A stretch of DNA of 64,000 bases from Corynebacterium alimapuense (GTDB lineage Bacteria > Actinomycetota > Actinomycetes > Mycobacteriales > Mycobacteriaceae): positions 172,176 to 236,175 of the forward strand of contig NZ_PTJO01000006.1 of NCBI RefSeq assembly GCF_003716585.1, written 5' to 3'. The notes beneath the pieces are model-generated. The model was not told where the DNA came from. It ran no database searches and saw nothing but the letters and a program-made list of their open reading frames with translations. Numbering within the stretch: position 1 is the stretch's first letter; each line of letters opens with the position of its first letter. Of the stretch, positions 60,074 through 64,000 are shown piece after piece. The position numbers and the translations under genes were made by a program.

Positions 60074-60159
60074 CGGAGGATAAGGGATTTGAACCCTTGA
60101 GGGGATTTCTCCCCGCACGCGTTCCAGGCGAGTGACATAGGCCGCTAGTCGAATCCTCC
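60074..60159 (-). tRNA. tRNA-Ser (anticodon GGA)
   Basis: Minus-strand acceptor GGAGGAT/ATCCTCC, anticodon loop CTGGAAC in stem ...CGCCTGGAACGCG, long variable arm, TpsiC arm AGGGTTCAAATCCCT. Confidence 0.93.
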
Positions 60160-60289
60160 AAGCCGAACTCATCAGCAGTGCTGGTGTGTTCTGCTAAAAC
60201 CATACACAATGATGCGGAGAAATCACAAATCCCAGGTCAGTGTGTGCAAATTGGCCTCGTGGCGGGCTTATGGGATACAGTTGTCGGCA

Positions 60290-60376
60290 GGATCCCGTGC
60301 GGCGTCCATCTTGTGAACTCCCCCAGGGCAGGAATGCAGCAAGGGTCAGCGAGCTCTGGCGGGTGCGCGGGGTCCC
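60290..60376 (+). ncRNA. ffs: Signal recognition particle RNA, small bacterial type
   Basis: The conserved SRP core is read in 'GTGAACTCCCCCAGGGCAG' then 'GAATGCAGCAAGGGTCAGC' (GGAA-type tetraloop and AGCAAGGGTxAGC). The outer ends GGATCCCGTGC and GCGCGGGGTCC pair into the long rod, and TTATTTTTCT follows as the stop. About 87 nt, the short form. It sits between tRNA-Ser and aspT. Confidence 0.92.
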
Positions 60377-60440
60377 CTTATTTTTCTAGAGCGACTAACA
60401 TTGTGGCCGACCATGTTTCTAATGGAAGGCAGGCCCTCAA

Positions 60441-61712
60441 GTGACGCTCCTCGACTTTGATTCCACCCGTCTGTCAGAGTTCAGTGCGCAGGTGCGCCAG
60501 GACTATGACGAGCTGAAGACGAAGAATCTCAAGCTCGATTTAACCCGCGGAAAGCCCTCCGCAGAGCAGCTCGATTTCGCTGAGCGCCTGCTGGCACTGC
60601 CTGGAGAAGGCGATCACACCGACGCCGATGGCGCGGATGTGCGCAACTACGGCAACCTCAAGGGCATCCGGGATATCCGGGAGCTGTGGGCTGAGCTGAT
60701 CGGGGTGGACGTCGATAATCTCATTGCCGGCGATTCATCTTCCCTGAACATCATGTTTGACCTGTTGACCTGGTCGAGCCTATTTGGCAACAATGATTCG
60801 GTGCGTCCGTGGAAGGACGAGGAGAAGGTCCGTTGGATCTGCCCGGTGCCCGGCTATGACCGCCACTTCACCATCACCGAGACCCTTGGCATTGAGATGG
60901 TCACCGTCCCGATGCTCGAGGACGGCCCCGATATGAACGCCGTGCGCGCCCTGGCCCAAGACCCCTCGGTCAAGGGCATGTGGACGGTCCCGGTGTTTGC
61001 TAACCCCTCCGGGACCACCTATTCCGAGCAGGTCTGCCGCGAGCTGGCCGAAATGGAGACCGCTGCCCCAGACTTCCGCATTGTGTGGGATAACGCCTAT
61101 GCAGTGCACACCCTGACTGATCAGTTCCCGCCGATCTATGACGTGTTGGGTTTTGCCAAAGCAGCCGGCAACCCCAACCGGTTCTGGATGATGTCTTCGA
61201 CCTCCAAGATCACCATGGCTGGCGCTGGCGTGAGCTTCTTTGTCTCCTCGGACGAGAACCTGGCCTGGTACCTCAAGCTCGCCAGCGTGCGCGGCATCGG
61301 CCCGAACAAGGTCAACCAGCTGGCACATGCGCGCTACTTCGGCGATGTGGCCGGAATCAAGGCCGTCATGGGCCAGCACGCCAGCTCCCTGGCACCGAAG
61401 TTCACCCGCGTGCTGGAGATCCTCCAGGATCGCCTCGGCGAGTACGAGGTCGCGCGGTGGACCAAGCCAGAGGGTGGCTACTTCATCTCCCTCGATGTCA
61501 TTGATGGCACCGCCTCACGGGTGGTGGAGTTGGCTAAGGAGGCCGGTATCGCTTTGACCGGGGCCGGTTCTTCCTTCCCGTTGAAAGATGACCCGAATAA
61601 CCGCAATATCCGTCTGGCACCTTCCCTGCCGCCGGTTGCGGAACTAGAGCTGGCGATGGATGGGGTGGCCACTTGTGTGCTGCTCGCGGCCATCGAAAAG
61701 CTCGAGGTCTAG
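60441..61712 (+). CDS. aspT: Aspartate aminotransferase, class Ic
   Basis: 423-residue PLP aminotransferase interconverting aspartate and oxaloacetate; the Ic class (AspT of C. glutamicum) is distinct from E. coli AspC. 'LDLTRGKPSAEQLDF' at the N-terminus, 'NPSGTTYS', 'WDNAYAVHTL' and the lysine block 'SSTSKITMAGAGVSFF' are present. GTG start at 60441. It precedes a hypothetical gene and dnaX as in C. glutamicum. Confidence 0.93.
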   Translation: MTLLDFDSTRLSEFSAQVRQDYDELKTKNLKLDLTRGKPSAEQLDFAERLLALPGEGDHTDADGADVRNYGNLKGIRDIRELWAELIGVDVDNLIAGDSSSLNIMFDLLTWSSLFGNNDSVRPWKDEEKVRWICPVPGYDRHFTITETLGIEMVTVPMLEDGPDMNAVRALAQDPSVKGMWTVPVFANPSGTTYSEQVCRELAEMETAAPDFRIVWDNAYAVHTLTDQFPPIYDVLGFAKAAGNPNRFWMMSSTSKITMAGAGVSFFVSSDENLAWYLKLASVRGIGPNKVNQLAHARYFGDVAGIKAVMGQHASSLAPKFTRVLEILQDRLGEYEVARWTKPEGGYFISLDVIDGTASRVVELAKEAGIALTGAGSSFPLKDDPNNRNIRLAPSLPPVAELELAMDGVATCVLLAAIEKLEV

Positions 61713-61730
61713 CGCAGGAGTGCGGCAGCG

Positions 61731-62276
61731 ATGAACATTGAGGAAACCGCCTATTGGCTCGACCAGATCATTCCTGCTGATCTTGTCTCTGGTCATTCCG
61801 CTGGTTTGCCCGCGGTCACCGCCGAGCTAGGCCAAGGGCAGTTTCTGGCTGCCACCGTCGATGTCGCTGAGCTAGATACTGGCCTTCGGGAACTAGAAAC
61901 TGAGCTCCCGGTGCGCTCAGAACTGCTGGTGGTGGCACGTGCGCCACAGCAGCAACTGGTTGATGTGCTCGCTGCTGCAGCGATCATGCTCAAAGATGCC
62001 GGTGGGATTGTGCCCGCCCAACCTGGCACCATGTTGCCGCAGTTGGGGCAGCGCGCCGGGTTGAGTGGGTTCACCGTTGCTCATGGCTTGTTTATTCCGC
62101 CTTATTTGTGGGGCGGGGAGGTCCCGCAGATCACCGAAGATGACCGATTGACGGTGGCGTTGCAATTGGTCCTGCTCACTGACTCTGAGTACGCCTTCGC
62201 GGTGGAAGAGGGTGCTGGGGCACTGCAGCGAGAACTCGGTGAGCTGGGCGTGGATCTTCTGGACTGGTCTCGCTAA
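61731..62276 (+). CDS. Suppressor-of-fused-like protein
   Basis: 181 soluble residues. 'RSELLVVARAPQQQLVDVLAAAAIML', 'LFIPPYLWGGEVPQ' and 'VALQLVLLTDSEYAFAVEEGAGALQRELGELGVDLLDWSR' resemble the bacterial SUFU domain, a polymorphic-toxin immunity fold as well as a general one. The likeness is loose. Follows aspT by 18 nt and probably shares its transcript. Confidence 0.55.
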   Translation: MNIEETAYWLDQIIPADLVSGHSAGLPAVTAELGQGQFLAATVDVAELDTGLRELETELPVRSELLVVARAPQQQLVDVLAAAAIMLKDAGGIVPAQPGTMLPQLGQRAGLSGFTVAHGLFIPPYLWGGEVPQITEDDRLTVALQLVLLTDSEYAFAVEEGAGALQRELGELGVDLLDWSR

Positions 62277-62285
62277 GAGCCCAGG

Positions 62286-62291
62286 TAGGCT
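62286..62291 (+). promoter_or_regulatory. -10 box (TAGGCT), leaderless dnaX
   Basis: TAGGCT with 7 nt to the GTG at 62299. Confidence 0.55.
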
Positions 62292-62298
62292 GTCAGTC

Positions 62299-64000
62299 GT
62301 GGCTCTTTACCGGAAATATCGTCCCGCATCCTTCCGTGACCTCGTCGGACAGGAACAAGTGACCCGACCGCTGTCGGTCGCGTTAGATTCTGGCCGGATC
62401 AATCACGCCTATCTCTTCTCCGGGCCGCGTGGTTGCGGTAAAACCTCCTCCGCGCGCATCCTGGCTCGTTCCCTTAACTGCATCGAGGGGCCGACCTCTA
62501 CTCCGTGTGGGCAGTGCCCTTCGTGTATTTCTCTGGCCCCTGGTGGCCCGGGCAATCTCGATGTCGTTGAGCTGGACGCGGCCAGCAACCGTGGCGTCGA
62601 TGCCATGAAAGACCTGCGGGAGAGTGCCTATTTCTCCCCGGCGGAATCCCGCTACCGCGTCTTCATCATCGATGAGGCGCACATGGTCACCCGTGAGGGC
62701 GCTAACGCCTTGCTCAAGATCGTGGAAGAACCCCCAGAGCACCTGATCTTCATTTTCGCCACCACGGAGCCGGAAAAGGTCATCGGCACGATCCGTTCGC
62801 GGACCCACCATTATCCGTTCCGATTGTTGACCCCCCAGGCGATGCGTGGGCTGTTGGAACGCACCGTCGCCGCCGAAGGGGTGAGCGTCGATGATGCGGT
62901 CTATCCGTTGATCATTCGGGCCGGCGGTGGCTCCCCGCGTGATTCGCTTTCTATCCTCGACCAGCTCATCGCTGGTACCGGTGAGCAGGGCTTGACCTAT
63001 GAGATCGCCTTGCCGTTGCTGGGGGTGACCGATCTTTCGCTTATCGACGCCGCCGTGGATGCGCTCGCCACCGCCGACCACGCCGAGCTGTTTGGCACTG
63101 TAGACAACGTCATTGAAGCTGGACACGATCCACGCCGGTTCGTCGAGGATCTGCTGGAGAGACTGCGCGATCTGATGATCCTGCAGGCAGTCCCTGATGC
63201 CTTTGCCTTGGGGCTGGTCGATGCCCCTGCTGATCGGGTAGAGATCTTGAGTCAAGAGGCGGCTAGTTTCAGCGCTGCCCAGATCGCGCATCTGGCCACC
63301 ACCGTTAATGAGCGCATTGCAGATATGCGCGGAGCCACCTCGCCACGCCTGTTGCTGGAAATCCTCTGCGCACACCTGTTATTGCCCGCCCAGCCGGTAG
63401 CTGGCGGTGGGGTAGCGCCAGCAGCTACTCCGCAGGCACCACAGCAGACACCAACTCAGTCAGCCGGTCACGGGACAAACGCTCAATCACCAGCAGCTTC
63501 CGGCAAAGTCTTCGAGCGGCCTTCTGCGCGCCGGGCTCGCGAACAAGCTGCCCAGGCGCAGTCCCAAACTCCGCCGGAACAACCCGCTCAGCCGAGCACT
63601 CCGGTCAATCAACCAGCACCGAAGCCAGTAGCTCAGCAGCCGGCTCAGGAAGCTGCCGCGGTAGCGACACCTGTGCAGAAACCTGCACCCGCGCAACCAT
63701 CTGCACCTGTCCAAGCAGCTCAACAGGCTCCTGCGCCCGAGGCTTCTTCGCAGGTTGCTCCCCAGCCGCAGCCTAAGGCTGCGCAGGAACCCGCCCAAGA
63801 GCAGACGCCGGCCCAAGAGCAGACTCCAACGCAGGCTCCAGTTCCAGCAACAGGTCAGGCGACGGAAGCCGAATCTGATCCGGCACAGCTGGCAGATAAA
63901 CTGCGCTCACGGTGGCTGCAGCTTCGGGCCAAGATCGGCGAACGTAATAAGATCGCCGGGATTATGCTCGCCGAGGCCCATATCCTCGGGATTGACCAGG
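62299..64000 (+). CDS. dnaX: DNA polymerase III subunits gamma/tau, 3'-truncated
   Basis: Clamp-loader ATPase that loads the beta clamp. 567 residues are visible. Walker A GPRGCGKTSSARIL, zinc module 'CGQCPSC' with the upstream Cys, Walker B VFIIDEAH and 'LLKIVEEPPEHLIF' are intact. After the third AAA+ lid region (about residue 370) comes a Pro/Gln/Ala-rich low-complexity linker of roughly 150 residues, then a conserved charged block (DPAQLADKLRSRWLQLRAK). The GTG at 62299 gives VALYRKYRP, the standard start. No A-rich slip site is visible in this part. Confidence 0.97.
   Translation, partial: MALYRKYRPASFRDLVGQEQVTRPLSVALDSGRINHAYLFSGPRGCGKTSSARILARSLNCIEGPTSTPCGQCPSCISLAPGGPGNLDVVELDAASNRGVDAMKDLRESAYFSPAESRYRVFIIDEAHMVTREGANALLKIVEEPPEHLIFIFATTEPEKVIGTIRSRTHHYPFRLLTPQAMRGLLERTVAAEGVSVDDAVYPLIIRAGGGSPRDSLSILDQLIAGTGEQGLTYEIALPLLGVTDLSLIDAAVDALATADHAELFGTVDNVIEAGHDPRRFVEDLLERLRDLMILQAVPDAFALGLVDAPADRVEILSQEAASFSAAQIAHLATTVNERIADMRGATSPRLLLEILCAHLLLPAQPVAGGGVAPAATPQAPQQTPTQSAGHGTNAQSPAASGKVFERPSARRAREQAAQAQSQTPPEQPAQPSTPVNQPAPKPVAQQPAQEAAAVATPVQKPAPAQPSAPVQAAQQAPAPEASSQVAPQPQPKAAQEPAQEQTPAQEQTPTQAPVPATGQATEAESDPAQLADKLRSRWLQLRAKIGERNKIAGIMLAEAHILGIDQ

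Noticed and set aside
62383..63375. 330-codon minus-strand frame inside dnaX
   Set aside because: Antisense shadow; dnaX has intact Walker and zinc motifs on the plus strand.
1..64000. CRISPR array, transposase or prophage
   Set aside because: No regularly spaced repeats, no transposase or integrase motifs, and the holin-like protein at 36898 belongs to a family common outside phages.

Overview
The window is one contiguous chromosomal segment of a mycolic-acid actinobacterium, almost certainly a Corynebacterium. It carries the arabinogalactan biosynthesis block (a single emb, aftA, dprE2, dprE1, gtrA, glfT1, wzt, wzm), a pat - dccT - aspT - dnaX order that recalls the C. glutamicum chromosome, and many genes whose -10 box lies only 6-8 nt upstream of the start codon (leaderless transcription, common in corynebacteria). 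No transposase, prophage, plasmid gene or CRISPR array was recognised. The species cannot be named from the sequence alone.

Layout. 0-8.2 kb: broken-off FAD amine oxidase, zinc alcohol dehydrogenase, YihY/BrkB membrane protein, esterase-like hydrolase, maltokinase-cap-like protein, M13 peptidase, and a hypothetical membrane protein overlapping a PrsW-type protease. 8.3-14.6 kb: gltBD (glutamate synthase) with an AmtR-like operator and a perfect terminator. 14.6-30.7 kb: cell-wall arabinogalactan genes, interrupted twice. The first interruption (22.3-26.4 kb) is AT-rich at its dprE1 end. It holds two micro-genes for acidic, Lys/Arg-free, signal-less peptides resembling corynebacterial cell-wall porins, a decayed gene, and four poorly known genes. 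The second (27.8-28.75 kb) is an AbiEi/DUF559 protein inside the galactan glycosyltransferase/export row.

30.9-38.4 kb: a class-V aminotransferase-fold protein that lost its PLP lysine, a quinone oxidoreductase, a molybdenum-cofactor cluster (moeB-moaE-moaB-moeA, divergent moaD), a holin-like membrane protein and pat. 38.4-51.3 kb: tRNA genes, an MFS exporter, a Zur-box-controlled zinc uptake locus (aztCDB divergent from aztA plus a COG0523 GTPase), dccT, a lipoprotein, tyrA, tadA with its partner, and csbD. 51.3-58.5 kb: an MMPL transporter overlapping a divergent tgt, an SDR/DUF2867 protein, yhhQ and gluQ. Together tgt, yhhQ and gluQ look like a queuine import, insertion and glutamylation route. 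58.5-64 kb: M23 peptidase with its regulator, tRNA-Ser, SRP RNA, aspT, a SUFU-like protein and the 5' part of dnaX, which runs off the end.

The strongest candidates for something not well described are the two micro-peptide genes next to dprE1 and the queuine-salvage locus, whose Tgt has lost all three zinc-binding cysteines. Less strong are the zinc locus with an operator inside a coding sequence and the PLP-less aminotransferase fold. Functional calls come from motif reading; no database search was run.
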